Shown piece by piece: positions 55,770 through 64,000 of a stretch of DNA of 64,000 nucleotides. How positions within the stretch are numbered: the first letter of the stretch is position 1; each line of letters begins with the position of its first letter. A program made the translations under genes and the position numbers. The notes under the pieces were generated by a model. The model was given only the letters and a program-made list of their open reading frames with translations, did no database searches and was not told where the DNA came from. The stretch spans positions 42,053 through 106,052 of the forward strand of contig JAJZRU010000008.1 in assembly GCA_021802555.1 (NCBI GenBank). Direction: 5' to 3'. Origin of the DNA: Pseudomonadota bacterium (GTDB taxonomy: Bacteria; Pseudomonadota; Gammaproteobacteria; Burkholderiales; Thiobacillaceae).

Positions 55770-58700
55770 ATCTGTCCGAGCTTTTCATCCGCCGCAGGGT
55801 GGCGACTTCGCTGCTCATGCTGTGGGTGGTGCTGGCCGGCTGGATGGGCTTGCACCTGCTGCCGGTGGCGCCGCTGCCGCAGGTGGAGTTCCCCACCATT
55901 GCGGTGTTCGCTTCCCTCCCCGGTGCCGGTCCGGCCACCATGGCGGCCACCGTGGCCACCCCGCTGGAACGCTATCTGGGGCGCATCGCCGGCGTGACGG
56001 AAATGACGTCCTCCAGCACCCAGGGCAACACCCGCATCATCCTGCAGTTCGACCTCTCGCGCAGCATCAACGGCGCCGCCCGCGACGTGCAGGCCGCCAT
56101 CAACGCTGCGCGCGCCCAACTGCCCAGCGACCTGCCCAGCAATCCGACCTACCGCAAGGTCAATCCGGCTTCCGCTCCGGCGCTGATCCTAGCTCTCACG
56201 TCCAATACCCTGAGCCGCGGGCAGATGTACGATGCCGCCTCCACAATCCTGGCGCAGAAGATTTCGCAAGTGCGAGGCGTGGGCGAAGTCGATGTCGGCG
56301 GCAGCTCGCTGCCCGCCATCCGCGTGGACCTCAACCCTGCCCAGCTCAATGCCTACGGCATCAGCCTGGAGCAGGTGCGCACGGCCATTGCCGCCGCCAA
56401 CGCCCACCGCCCCAAAGGCGCGGTGGAAGACGGCACCCGGCGCTGGCTGGTGGGCGCGAACGACCAGGCGCGCGAGCCGTCCGACTACCGCAAAGTCCTC
56501 ATTGCCTACCGCAACGGCCAGCCCGTGGCCCTGGACGACGTGGCCCAGGTCAGCCGCGGCGTGCAGGACGTGCGCAACATGGGGCTGGCCAATGGAAAAC
56601 CTTCGGTGCTGCTCATCATCCGCACCCAGCCGGATGCCAACATCATCGACACCATCGCGCGCATCGAGGCGCTGCTGCCTGAGCTGCGCGCGCAAATCCC
56701 GCGCGAGATCGACCTGCGCGTGGTGATGGACCGCAGTACCACCATACGCGCTTCGCTCGACGAAGCCAGCCGCACGCTGCTCATTTCCATCGCCCTGGTG
56801 CTCGCGGTGGTGTTTGCCTTCCTGCGCAACGGTCGCGCCGCGCTCATTCCCGGCATCGCCATCCCGGTTTCGCTCATGGGCACCTTCGGAGTGATGTATC
56901 TGCTCGGCTACAGCCTGGACAACCTCTCGCTCATGGCGCTCACCATCGTCACCGGCTTCGTAGTGGACGATGCCATCGTCGTGGCGGAAAACATCATGCG
57001 CCATATCGAAAACGGCGAGCCGCCTTACGCGGCGGCGGTGCGCGGCGCCCGCGAAGTCGGCTTCACCGTGCTGTCCATGAGTTTGTCGCTGGTGGCGGTG
57101 TTCATTCCCATCCTGCTCATGGGCGGGCTGGTGGGGCGGCTGTTCCGCGAATTCGCCGCCACGCTTTCCATCGCCATCCTGGTTTCCCTGGTCGTGTCGC
57201 TGACCCTCACCCCCATGCTTTGCGCGCGCCTGCTCCAGCCCGCAGGCACGCGCCCGCCCGGCCCGCTGGCGCGCCGCCTGGATGCGGCCTACGAGGGCCT
57301 GATGCGCGGCTATCGCAAGAGCCTCGCCTGGGCCCTGGCGCATGCGCGCTTCATGCTCTTCCTGCTGCTCGCCACGGTCGCGCTCAATGTCTATCTCTAT
57401 GCGGTGGTGCCCAAAGGCTTCTTTCCGCAGGACGACACCGGGCGCATCATCGGCATCGTGCGGGCCAGCCAGAGCATTTCCTTCCAGGCCATGGAAAAGA
57501 AGATGACGCGCCTGGCCGCCATCGTCAAAAGCGATCCCGCAGTGCAGAACGTCATGGCCTACACGGGCGGGGGGCAGCGCAACGGCGGCTTCATGTTCGT
57601 CACCCTGAAGCCGCTCTCGCAGCGGCCTTCGGCCCAGGCGGTGATCGCGCGCCTGCGCCCCAAGCTCGCCCAGGTGCCGGGCGCCAGCCTGTTCCTGTGG
57701 GCCGCCCAGGACATCAACATCGGCGGCCGCCCGGGCAACGCGCAGTACCAATACACGCTGAAGGCAGACAATCTCACGGAGCTGTATGACTGGACGCGCA
57801 AGCTGGAGGCCGCGCTCAAGGCCAATCCCAAGCTGGCCGACGTCAATTCCGACCAGCAGAACCACGGCCTGGAAACCAATCTGGTGATCGATCGCGCTGC
57901 CGCCGCACGTTACGGCGTCACCGCTTCGGCCATCGACCAGACGCTCTACGATGCTTTCGGCCAGCGCCTGGTATCGACCATTTATTCCAGCCTGAACCAA
58001 TACCACGTGGTCATGAGTGTGGCCCCGCAATACTGGCAAAGCCCCGGCACGCTCAACGACATCTATGTTGCCAACAACAGCGGCACCCTGGTGCCCCTGT
58101 CCGCCTTCAGCCATTACGCCACGGCCACCACGCCCCTGGCGGTGAACCACCAGGGTGAATTCGCCTCCACCACCCTGTCATTCAACCTGCCGCTGGGGGT
58201 ATCGTTGGGGCAGGCCACCCAGGCCATCCAGGAAACCATGGCGCGCATAGGCATGCCGCCCGACATCCAGGGCGGCTTCCAGGGCACCGCCAAGGTGTTC
58301 CGCCAATCGGTCGAACAGGAACCCTGGCTCATCCTGGCGGCGCTGCTGGCCATCTACATCGTGCTGGGCATCCTCTACGAGAGCTACGTGCATCCCATCA
58401 CCATCCTGTCCACCCTGCCCTCCGCCGGCGTGGGCGCCGTGCTCGCCCTGATGCTGTTCAAGACCGACTTCACCATCATCGCCCTGATCGGCGTGTTCCT
58501 GCTCATCGGCATCGTCAAGAAGAACGCCATCATGATGATAGACGTCGCCCTGGACATCGAGCGGCGCACCGGCAAGCCGCCGCAGGAGGCCATTTTCGAA
58601 GCCTGTCTGCTGCGCTTTCGGCCCATCATGATGACCACGCTCACGGCCCTGCTGGGCGCCCTGCCGCTGGCCCTGGGCACGGGCTACGGCGCCGAATTCC

Positions 58701-58855
58701 GCCGCCCTCTGGGCATCTCCATCGTCGGCGGACTGCTCGTCAGCCAAGCCCTGACGCTTTACACCACCCCGGTGGTCTATCTCTACATGGACCGCCTGCG
58801 CCTTTGGGTGCTGCGCCGCCTGGGGCGCGGGGAGCCTCGTCTGTCACCGCTTTAG
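55766..58855 (+). CDS. mdtC: MdtC-like RND multidrug transporter subunit
   Basis: A 1029-residue partner of MdtB with its own proton-relay motif ([14 protein letters not shown]) and [18 protein letters not shown]. The start [20 protein letters not shown] was chosen from the 4-base overlap with mdtB. A much longer frame continues upstream through mdtB in another register but is a shadow. In E. coli MdtC is the subunit whose drug-binding site matters most. The channel gene follows 6 bases later. Confidence 0.95.
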   Translation: MNLSELFIRRRVATSLLMLWVVLAGWMGLHLLPVAPLPQVEFPTIAVFASLPGAGPATMAATVATPLERYLGRIAGVTEMTSSSTQGNTRIILQFDLSRSINGAARDVQAAINAARAQLPSDLPSNPTYRKVNPASAPALILALTSNTLSRGQMYDAASTILAQKISQVRGVGEVDVGGSSLPAIRVDLNPAQLNAYGISLEQVRTAIAAANAHRPKGAVEDGTRRWLVGANDQAREPSDYRKVLIAYRNGQPVALDDVAQVSRGVQDVRNMGLANGKPSVLLIIRTQPDANIIDTIARIEALLPELRAQIPREIDLRVVMDRSTTIRASLDEASRTLLISIALVLAVVFAFLRNGRAALIPGIAIPVSLMGTFGVMYLLGYSLDNLSLMALTIVTGFVVDDAIVVAENIMRHIENGEPPYAAAVRGAREVGFTVLSMSLSLVAVFIPILLMGGLVGRLFREFAATLSIAILVSLVVSLTLTPMLCARLLQPAGTRPPGPLARRLDAAYEGLMRGYRKSLAWALAHARFMLFLLLATVALNVYLYAVVPKGFFPQDDTGRIIGIVRASQSISFQAMEKKMTRLAAIVKSDPAVQNVMAYTGGGQRNGGFMFVTLKPLSQRPSAQAVIARLRPKLAQVPGASLFLWAAQDINIGGRPGNAQYQYTLKADNLTELYDWTRKLEAALKANPKLADVNSDQQNHGLETNLVIDRAAAARYGVTASAIDQTLYDAFGQRLVSTIYSSLNQYHVVMSVAPQYWQSPGTLNDIYVANNSGTLVPLSAFSHYATATTPLAVNHQGEFASTTLSFNLPLGVSLGQATQAIQETMARIGMPPDIQGGFQGTAKVFRQSVEQEPWLILAALLAIYIVLGILYESYVHPITILSTLPSAGVGAVLALMLFKTDFTIIALIGVFLLIGIVKKNAIMMIDVALDIERRTGKPPQEAIFEACLLRFRPIMMTTLTALLGALPLALGTGYGAEFRRPLGISIVGGLLVSQALTLYTTPVVYLYMDRLRLWVLRRLGRGEPRLSPL

Positions 58856-58861
58856 AAATCC

Positions 58862-60262
58862 ATGGCCACTCTTACACGCGCCCTGCTTCTCCTGATTGCC
58901 GCCGGCCTTGCCGGCTGCACCGTCGGCCCTGATTACCACCGCCCGGCCGTGGCAGTGCCCGCCCATTACGCGCAAACCGGCCCCTGGCAGCCCGTGCGGG
59001 CGGTTGCGCCGGTCAGCGGTGGACGTTGGTGGGAAGTCTACGGCGACACTACCCTCGACGCGTTGGAAGCGCGCGTGCAGGTTTCCAACCAGTCGCTCAA
59101 GGCCGCCGAAGCGCAATACCGCCAGGCGCTGGCCCTGGCCGCCGAGGCGCGCGCGGGCCTCTACCCGACGCTCACGGCCAGCGGCTCGATGAGTCGAAAC
59201 GCCTCGTCCTCGGCCGTAGGCGTGGTGAAGAGCGGCAACATCGTCAACAACGTCGTAGGCTCGCTGCAGGCTTCCTGGGCGCCCGACGTGTGGGGACGCA
59301 TCCGGCGCCAGATCGAGGCGGGGGAAGCCAGCGCCCAGGCCTCGGCCGCAGACCTCGCCGGCGCCAGGCTCTCCCTGCAGGCGCAACTGGCGCAAAACTA
59401 TTTTTCCCTGCGTCTGGCGGACGCCCAAAAGCAGTTGCTGGAAAAAACCGCTGCCGCCTACCGCGACATCCTCGCCATCACGCGCAACCAATATGCCGCC
59501 GGCATCGCCTCGCAAGCCAACGTGGCCCAGGCCGAGGCGCAATACAAGAGCGCCCAGGCCCAGGCCGTGGACGCCGGCGTAACGCGCGCCCAAACCCTGC
59601 ACGCCATCGCCGTGCTGATCGGCGAGCCGGCGCCCAGCTTCCGGCTGGCGCCCGTCGAGCATTGGCAGGCGGCCTTGCCCGCCATTCCGCCGGGCCTGCC
59701 CTCGCAGTTGCTGCAGCGCCGGCCGGACATCGCCGCCAGCGAGCGCCAGATGGCTGCGGCCAATGCCCAGATAGGCGTCGCCGAAGCCGCCTGGTATCCC
59801 AATTTCACGCTGTCCGCGAACGGCGGCCTGCAGGCCCCGTCGCTCGCGCAATGGATCTCCGCGCCCGCGCGCTTCTGGTCGCTGGGCCCCGCGCTCGCCG
59901 AAACCCTGTTGGACGGCGGCCTGCGCCGCGCCCAGACCGCCGCCGCCAAAGCCGCCTATGAAGCCGCGCAAGCCAACTACCGCCAGACCGTGCTGAGCGC
60001 CTTCCAGCAGGTCCAGGACAATCTCTCCGCACTCGACATCCTCAGCCGGGAAGCCTCCCTGCAGGACGAAGCGCTGAGCGCCGCGCGGCGCGCCTACGAT
60101 TTGACCCTCAACCAGTACCGCGCCGGAACGGTCAGCTACGTCAACGTGCTCACCGCGCAGACCAGCCTGCTGACGAACGAAAAAAGCGTGCTCGCCTTAG
60201 CCGGCCAGCGCCAGACGGCGAGCGTTGCGCTCATCCAGGCGCTGGGAGGACGGTGGGATTAG
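58862..60262 (+). CDS. OprM/NodT-family outer membrane lipoprotein channel
   Basis: A 466-residue channel of the NodT family. The signal peptide and lipobox LAGC (lipidated Cys19) are followed by VGPDYHRPAVAVP, a typical N-terminus. The duplicated hairpin segments include LKAAEAQYRQALALAAEARAG and LLQRRPDIAASERQMAAANAQ. It completes the MdtABC complex across the outer membrane; E. coli MdtABC uses TolC instead. It is the last gene of the operon. Confidence 0.92.
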   Translation: MATLTRALLLLIAAGLAGCTVGPDYHRPAVAVPAHYAQTGPWQPVRAVAPVSGGRWWEVYGDTTLDALEARVQVSNQSLKAAEAQYRQALALAAEARAGLYPTLTASGSMSRNASSSAVGVVKSGNIVNNVVGSLQASWAPDVWGRIRRQIEAGEASAQASAADLAGARLSLQAQLAQNYFSLRLADAQKQLLEKTAAAYRDILAITRNQYAAGIASQANVAQAEAQYKSAQAQAVDAGVTRAQTLHAIAVLIGEPAPSFRLAPVEHWQAALPAIPPGLPSQLLQRRPDIAASERQMAAANAQIGVAEAAWYPNFTLSANGGLQAPSLAQWISAPARFWSLGPALAETLLDGGLRRAQTAAAKAAYEAAQANYRQTVLSAFQQVQDNLSALDILSREASLQDEALSAARRAYDLTLNQYRAGTVSYVNVLTAQTSLLTNEKSVLALAGQRQTASVALIQALGGRWD

Positions 60263-60283
60263 CGTGAAACAACGCGCAGCGTT

Positions 60284-60334
60284 TCCGCCTCCCCCTCTCC
60301 CGCAGGCGGGAGAGGGCCGGGGTGAGGGAAACGG
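60284..60334. repeat. REP-like palindromic element
   Basis: A perfect 11-bp inverted repeat, CCCTCTCCCGC (60293-60303) and its complement (60306-60316), sits in the context ending GGCCGGGGTGAGGGAAA. This type of element is scattered between genes in many proteobacteria. It lies just after the efflux operon and may stabilise the 3' end. Only one copy is seen in the window. Confidence 0.65.
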
Positions 60335-60430
60335 ATAGGGCAAGAGCGTTTCATGCTATGGGATGGCGAGTCGCCTTGTCAGTTCGGCCGGCTTGCGCGG
60401 CCCGGATTTCCCGCCTCCGGATCCATCCGT

Positions 60431-61411
60431 TCAGCGACCCCGCTCCCAGTCAGGCGGATTCTGTTTGAGTTCGATATAGAAGGGCGACATGGCCCCATCC
60501 TGCTGAGCCGCCGGCCGGGTGCGACACATGACGGCTTCGACCAGCGCGGCCTTGATGGCGGTTTCGTCTACTATCGCCGGATAGAGCCGGTGCAGCCGCT
60601 CTACCAGGGCCGCCTGGCCGCGCGCATGCTGTTCCATTTCTGCGCGCACGGCAGTGGTGATTTCAGGCAGCGCCAGCAGCCACGGCGCCTGCCAGGCGTG
60701 AAAATCCGCCGCCAGGCGCCGGTGCTCGGCATCCATCCAGTCGGTGGCCAGCAGCAGCGGCGGAAAGGCCGTAGCCGGCAGCCGCCGCCCTACCAGTCCC
60801 TCGGCGCAGCCTATGCCTTGCAGGCCCACGCCGGAGCCGTCGCTCTCGCGCCGTATCCACTGCGCCGCCGGCTGGGCGCCCGCGCGGGCGTTGATGTGGC
60901 CGCTCAGATAATCGGCGGCGGGCATGCCCAGCCCCGGCAACGCCTCGCTGGCAAAATGATCCCGCGCCACGTAGCCGGCCCGCCACTCGACGGCAGCCTC
61001 CAGGTCCATGTCCTTCTCGGCCACGACGCTGCCCAGCAGCGCCAGGGCTTGGCCGTGCAGATCGAGCAGCCAGAGCTCGCAGCGGTCGCGCAGCGGAAAC
61101 GGCACCTTGCGGTGCACCTGCCTCAGGTACTCGTACACCGTGGCACCCATCTCCTCCATGCGCAGGAAATCGTCGGACGGATAGATGGGGCCGCGCTTGA
61201 GGCCGTCCTTCGCCGACCAGGCGCCGAAGCGGATGTCGGTGATCTGGGTCCAGCGGTTAGCTTGCAGCCCTTGCAGCAGCGCGTCGTTGGCCACGTAGAT
61301 GTCCCAATGTGCGCCGTCCAGCGTCACCGCCTCCGCCGCCTCGTACTTGATGACGTGCATCGTTCCGCGGTAGGGATTGAGCAGGCGCTGGGCGTAGCAT
61401 TCGACGGGCAT
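60431..61411 (-). CDS. Conserved-looking hypothetical protein
   Basis: A 326-residue soluble protein of unknown function. Features are a beta-rich N-terminal part (MHVIKYEAAEAVTLDGAHWDIYVAN), a helical middle (FLRMEEMGATVYEYLRQVHR), and a C-terminal region with helical LPEITTAVRAEMEQHARGQAALVERLHRLYP. No membrane segment, signal or catalytic motif is recognised. The codon pattern and length make it a real gene. It is convergent with the efflux channel gene, and no operon partner is present. Confidence 0.7.
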   Translation of the reverse strand: MPVECYAQRLLNPYRGTMHVIKYEAAEAVTLDGAHWDIYVANDALLQGLQANRWTQITDIRFGAWSAKDGLKRGPIYPSDDFLRMEEMGATVYEYLRQVHRKVPFPLRDRCELWLLDLHGQALALLGSVVAEKDMDLEAAVEWRAGYVARDHFASEALPGLGMPAADYLSGHINARAGAQPAAQWIRRESDGSGVGLQGIGCAEGLVGRRLPATAFPPLLLATDWMDAEHRRLAADFHAWQAPWLLALPEITTAVRAEMEQHARGQAALVERLHRLYPAIVDETAIKAALVEAVMCRTRPAAQQDGAMSPFYIELKQNPPDWERGR

Positions 61412-61511
61412 GTGGGTAATTTAGCGCATCAGGGGGAATGGGCCGGATGGAATCCGGTTGTTTCCAGGGCGCCAGCACTTTTCAGCGGCGTCATGAGGGA
61501 GAATGCGTTGA

Positions 61512-61628
61512 TGCAAGACCTCGTTGATTCTCCAGATTTACATGCTGGTGATCTACCCGAAGTCCAAGAAGGACGATCTGACCGACAAGGAAACTGCGAT
61601 GCTGCGCGAGTTCGTGAAGGAGTTGTGA
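61512..61628 (+). pseudogene. C-terminal remnant of a RelE/HigB-type toxin
   Basis: The frame ending at the TGA at 61626-61628 reads LQIYMLVIYPKSKKDDLTDK and then EFVKEL, the typical end of a RelE-superfamily mRNA interferase. A stop in frame at 61509-61511 and the absence of any N-terminal part show that the first two thirds are gone. It ends 2 bases before the intact antitoxin gene, the normal toxin-first order. Confidence 0.72.
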
Positions 61629-61630
61629 AG

Positions 61631-61939
61631 ATGGAAAAAAAGCTGTTCGACGATTTGTTGCAAAGCCTGAAGGAAGCCCAGGCAATCGCCAAGGGCAATA
61701 CCAAGGCTTCGCGTCGCTTTGAGGTGGCGTTGCCTGACGTAAAGGCGGTGCGGGAAAAACTTGGCCTGTCACAAAGCGAGTTCGCCCGTTTGATGGGTGT
61801 CAGCATCAGGACTCTCCAGAACTGGGAGCAGCACCGTCGCAATCCGACCGGGCCAGATGCGGCCCTGCTCAAGCTCGTCGCCGCAGCTCCTGAGGTCGCG
61901 CTCTCTGCTTGGCATTCGAGTGCCAAACTGGCTGCATAA
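61631..61939 (+). CDS. NadS/HigA-type antitoxin with XRE helix-turn-helix
   Basis: A 102-residue DNA-binding protein. The N-terminal helix (LFDDLLQSLKEAQAIA) is followed by the helix-turn-helix LGLSQSEFARLMGVSIRTLQ and NWEQHRRNP. This is the NadS group of antitoxins, which repress their own operon and neutralise a RelE-like toxin. The toxin gene upstream is truncated, so it may now act only as a regulator, perhaps against related toxins elsewhere. It has a GAAG-type ribosome-binding site inside the toxin's end. Confidence 0.82.
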   Translation: MEKKLFDDLLQSLKEAQAIAKGNTKASRRFEVALPDVKAVREKLGLSQSEFARLMGVSIRTLQNWEQHRRNPTGPDAALLKLVAAAPEVALSAWHSSAKLAA

Positions 61940-62096
61940 ATAATCACCTGATTGCACAGGATTGGCCGAAGCCTTCCTTCATGAATGCCTGACATGCGGG
62001 ACTTGACGGTATGCTTTCAGGGGGAATCGCAGTTTCTTACTGCCTTGCTCACGGGCGCGTAATGCACCCTGAAGCGCTGCGCGAATGACCTGCGGA

Positions 62097-62447
62097 TTAA
62101 GTTGCGGACGGTACATAGCTGAACATGAAATATGCAGAGACGGGCCAGCCAATAAAGCCGCCGAGGCTAAGAGTCAACGAGCCGACGATACGCTCAAGCA
62201 AGAAACCAAGCGTGGAGGCTACGAGACCAATTACAAAAATGACAATGGGCGCCCACCATACAACCGACCAGCCGTAATAAATGAGATAGGCAAAGCCAGT
62301 GAGCATGCCGGCAAATGCAGAAATATTGAGCGTCAGCGCGAAAGACTGGCTGGCCCCTTGAAAATTTTTGACGTGCAGTTGCTGGTAGAGAACAAAAATG
62401 CCGAACAGGCAATAGAACGCTATTGACGGCAAGGAAAATGCTTTCAT
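62097..62447 (-). CDS. Small membrane protein, integron cassette gene
   Basis: A 116-residue protein with about four hydrophobic helices (SIAFYCLFGIFVLYQQL, FALTLNISAFAGMLTGFAYLIYYG, WWAPIVIFVIGLVASTLGFLL, LGGFIGWPVSAYFMFSYV). I do not recognise the family. The ATG at 62447 follows a good GGGAGGT site and lies 27 bases after the attC cleavage point at 62474, as expected for a gene cassette. No attC is recognised after its stop, so it may be the last cassette, with a decayed or lost site. Confidence 0.65.
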   Translation of the reverse strand: MKAFSLPSIAFYCLFGIFVLYQQLHVKNFQGASQSFALTLNISAFAGMLTGFAYLIYYGWSVVWWAPIVIFVIGLVASTLGFLLERIVGSLTLSLGGFIGWPVSAYFMFSYVPSAT

Positions 62448-62467
62448 ACGACCTCCCTTATTGAGCA

Positions 62468-62547
62468 ACTTAACGTGTGAGCACAGCCAACCGCTACAGC
62501 GGGCGGAGCCCGCCCGCTGTAGCGGTTGGCTGGAGTGCTGGTTAGAG
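62468..62547 (-). mobile_element. Integron attC recombination site
   Basis: Read on the minus strand: CTCTAAC (R'') at 62547-62541, a long imperfect palindrome, then GTTAAGT (R', matching GTTRRRY) at 62474-62468. The inner arms are a perfect 21-bp inverted repeat (62485-62505 with 62511-62531). AGCAC and GTGCT pair further out, with a three-base bulge. The stop codon of the upstream gene lies inside R'', a classic cassette feature. The attC call rests on this structure, and no integrase gene is visible in the window. Confidence 0.78.
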
Positions 62548-63084
62548 GCGTTTGTTTTCAATTTGGTCGAGCCGGTGTCCTTCAGGGTCAAGTGCTATCA
62601 CCTCTGACTTGTAGAAGAAGCGAGGCGCATCCGGATCCTCTGGAACAGCGTAGAGCCGGCTCCCGCATGAATGCACAATGTTCGACGTGCCGTTTCCGTC
62701 AAATGCGAGCATGTGCACAGTTGCGCCACCACATCGAAGGCAACGAGGCGGAGACCGTCTCATCTGCGCCAACATGAGCTTCGCTGTCAATCTATTACGC
62801 TCCCTTCGTCCGGTGTCACCGCCGCCAAGCACCTTGTCCAAAATGCGCGTGAAGAACCCTTGACGGCTGGAGTTGGCCGAGTCGATTTCGGCTTGGATTG
62901 ATGCGAGCTCCAGCACCTCTTCTGCTTCTGTAACATTCCCACAGGACGAACACCACGCAAATCGGCGATAGCCTTCGACAATCTGCCCATTCGGCAAGTG
63001 ATACTGAAGTGTGATTGGACGGCGCTGCATAACGCCTTCGAAATCACAGCCGTGACATTTGACGAAGCCGCTCGGCATTGACAT
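62542..63084 (-). CDS. Zinc-ribbon-like cassette protein of unknown function
   Basis: A 180-residue protein with three Cys pairs: C10-x2-C13, C45-x2-C48 and C115-x2-C118, plus C140. It probably folds around zinc as two or three ribbons. A helical middle (SIQAEIDSANSSRQGFF, RNRLTAKLMLAQMRR) separates them. The ATG at 63084 follows GGAGGTGGAT; an earlier in-frame start at 63144 is possible. A GTTGGGC site at 63153-63147 upstream and the attC downstream bound a cassette of about 680 bases. I do not recognise the family. Confidence 0.65.
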   Translation of the reverse strand: MSMPSGFVKCHGCDFEGVMQRRPITLQYHLPNGQIVEGYRRFAWCSSCGNVTEAEEVLELASIQAEIDSANSSRQGFFTRILDKVLGGGDTGRRERNRLTAKLMLAQMRRSPPRCLRCGGATVHMLAFDGNGTSNIVHSCGSRLYAVPEDPDAPRFFYKSEVIALDPEGHRLDQIENKRL

Positions 63085-63443
63085 ATCCACCTCCTCAAAA
63101 GGCTGTTGAAATTCGCGCCAGAGAGCATTTTGCAGTACCGACAACAGCCCAACTGCTGCGACTCAGGTGCACACAAGGCGTTCGCCGCCATCTGCGAATA
63201 CTCAAGTCACACTTCAAGATTTACGTCGCGCAGGTAGAATAGCCTTGCGTCCAACGTCAGAAGACGTCTCATGGTACACCCGGCCGGGCAATTTCAATCT
63301 CAAGGTTCACCCTGAGATTTATGGGTAAGAAGCGGAGGGTTTGGGGGCCGGGACCGTTGCTGCCCAAGACAAAAATAACGCCGGTATGCTGATCAACCAG
63401 CGCGACATTTTCCTTGCCAAAAGCCGTTCAATGGGGGTCTTAG
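63085..63443. other. Non-coding stretch in the cassette region
   Basis: About 360 bases without a convincing gene. On the minus strand GTTGGGC at 63153-63147 fits the R' half-site of a preceding attC. A full partner site is not clear; ATTCTAC near 63240 followed by CTGCGCGAC is the best weak candidate. Base composition is less GC-rich than the core window. Confidence 0.4.
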
Positions 63444-63875
63444 ATGCACAGAATTAGTTTTTCTGCCGGTTTTTTCGCGCTGTTGCTATGGTCGACTACT
63501 GTATTCGCATACGACCAACTTGCAGCCCAAGTCAGTGAGTTAGAGGCAAAGGCTGAACATCTGAGAACACAGGCCTTTAGTTTTACATCCAGTGTCGGGG
63601 CGAGCATCGCCCACATGAAGAAAGATCACAAGGGTACGAAAGATGCTTCCTATGTTCTTGAGACCATGAAACTCAACCGCGAGGCTGCGCTGAAAATCCT
63701 TGGCGATGCCGATGTGATTTACGCTAGTGCCGCAGGGCTGCTGAAAAAAGGTGCAGAAACACGGCTCGGATTTTTCTCACAACAACAGGGAGAAACTGCG
63801 TCTCTCGGGGACCGAGTACTTGCCACTATGCAGTCTGTTGACTGTACAAAATTCTCGGTGAAGCTAATTTTTTAG
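63444..63875 (+). CDS. Exported hypothetical protein
   Basis: A 143-residue protein with a signal peptide (FSAGFFALLLWSTTVFAYD). A helical mature domain follows (LAAQVSELEAKAEHLRTQAF, LNREAALKILGDADVIY), probably periplasmic and coiled-coil. A single Cys lies near the C-terminus (SVDCTKF). I do not recognise the family. A GGGGGT-type ribosome-binding site precedes the ATG. Orientation is opposite to the cassette genes, so it may lie outside the array or be an inverted cassette. Confidence 0.6.
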   Translation: MHRISFSAGFFALLLWSTTVFAYDQLAAQVSELEAKAEHLRTQAFSFTSSVGASIAHMKKDHKGTKDASYVLETMKLNREAALKILGDADVIYASAAGLLKKGAETRLGFFSQQQGETASLGDRVLATMQSVDCTKFSVKLIF

Positions 63876-64000
63876 GATCGTCGGCAGAATCTGTGGGTCG
63901 GTTTGCATGAAGAGTCAGGCCACGGGCATCAGACATATTGACGGGTGCGCTGGGGTCTTCATGGCCGGAAGCGGAACAACGCGGCATCAGGCCATTCAGG

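Noticed and set aside
60284..60334. The palindrome after the efflux channel as a Rho-independent terminator
   Set aside because: The 11-bp stem has a 2-base loop and no U-tract, and its flanks match a dispersed REP-like element.
60353..61630. A 528-codon frame that would extend the antitoxin far upstream
   Set aside because: Most of it is antisense to the 326-residue gene. The antitoxin ATG at 61631 gives a normal NadS length and domain layout.
62485..62531. The large palindrome as an ordinary transcription terminator
   Set aside because: No U-tract on either strand. The flanking CTCTAAC and GTTAAGT sites and stop-codon overlap fit an integron attC better.

Overview
The window looks like chromosome of a GC-rich betaproteobacterium, probably of the Nitrosomonadales type (sulfur-oxidising, methylotrophic or ammonia-oxidising relatives). 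The reasons are the run Rieske protein / xseB / ispA / dxs / folE2, the three-gene glrK-qseG-glrR module, the DXP isoprenoid route and dense ATGA-coupled operons. The genus is an inference. I see no rRNA, tRNA, CRISPR array, complete insertion sequence or prophage.

Layout. 0-3.5 kb: GTP cyclohydrolase IB (cut by the window edge) and the isoprenoid operon xseB-ispA-dxs on the minus strand. 3.5-9.3 kb: a Rieske oxygenase-like protein and a SpoIIAA-like protein (+), then DUF3025, a small coiled-coil protein, a FIST sensor and an XPF/ERCC4-type nuclease (-), then a proline iminopeptidase with an unusual basic tail (+). 9.5-17.1 kb: a minus-strand tripartite RND efflux operon with its own OmpR-type regulator and sensor kinase. 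17.7-21.8 kb: the glrK-qseG-glrR sigma-54 signalling module. It is followed by two perfect TGTC-N10-GACA sites, a -24/-12 promoter and a tiny exported cationic protein. 22.6-30.4 kb: a ThDP enzyme, a glycosyltransferase-like protein, a sulfotransferase-like protein and a 1156-residue flavoprotein that fuses NfnB-like and NfnA-like halves. 30.4-39.9 kb: housekeeping genes (lon, trpS, M50 protease, Sua5/YciO, PHP exonuclease, yciB, yciI, bolA-like, parvulin, a divergent hfq, msrA, GST). 39.9-44.8 kb: GDP-mannose and dTDP-rhamnose precursor genes for surface polysaccharide (manC, rfbD, rfbC, rfbA, rfbB). 45-48 kb: an ABC importer with a fused double permease. 48-51 kb: clpA and clpS. 51.4-60.3 kb: an MdtABC-type efflux operon with its outer-membrane channel, just downstream of a rearrangement scar. 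60.3-64 kb: a more AT-rich accessory end with a REP-like palindrome, a decayed toxin beside an intact antitoxin, and an integron gene cassette bounded by an attC site.

How the parts work together. Three blocks concern envelope stress and transport: the regulated RND operon, MdtABC, and GlrKR with its predicted sigma-54 target. Two blocks concern surface carbohydrate: the rml/manC genes and possibly the ThDP/glycosyltransferase/sulfotransferase group. The best candidates for undescribed biology are the GlrR-sigma54-mini-protein unit at 21.28-21.80 kb, the single-chain Nfn-like flavoprotein and the integron cassette at the right end. Most function calls rest on visible motifs and family knowledge; no database search was run.
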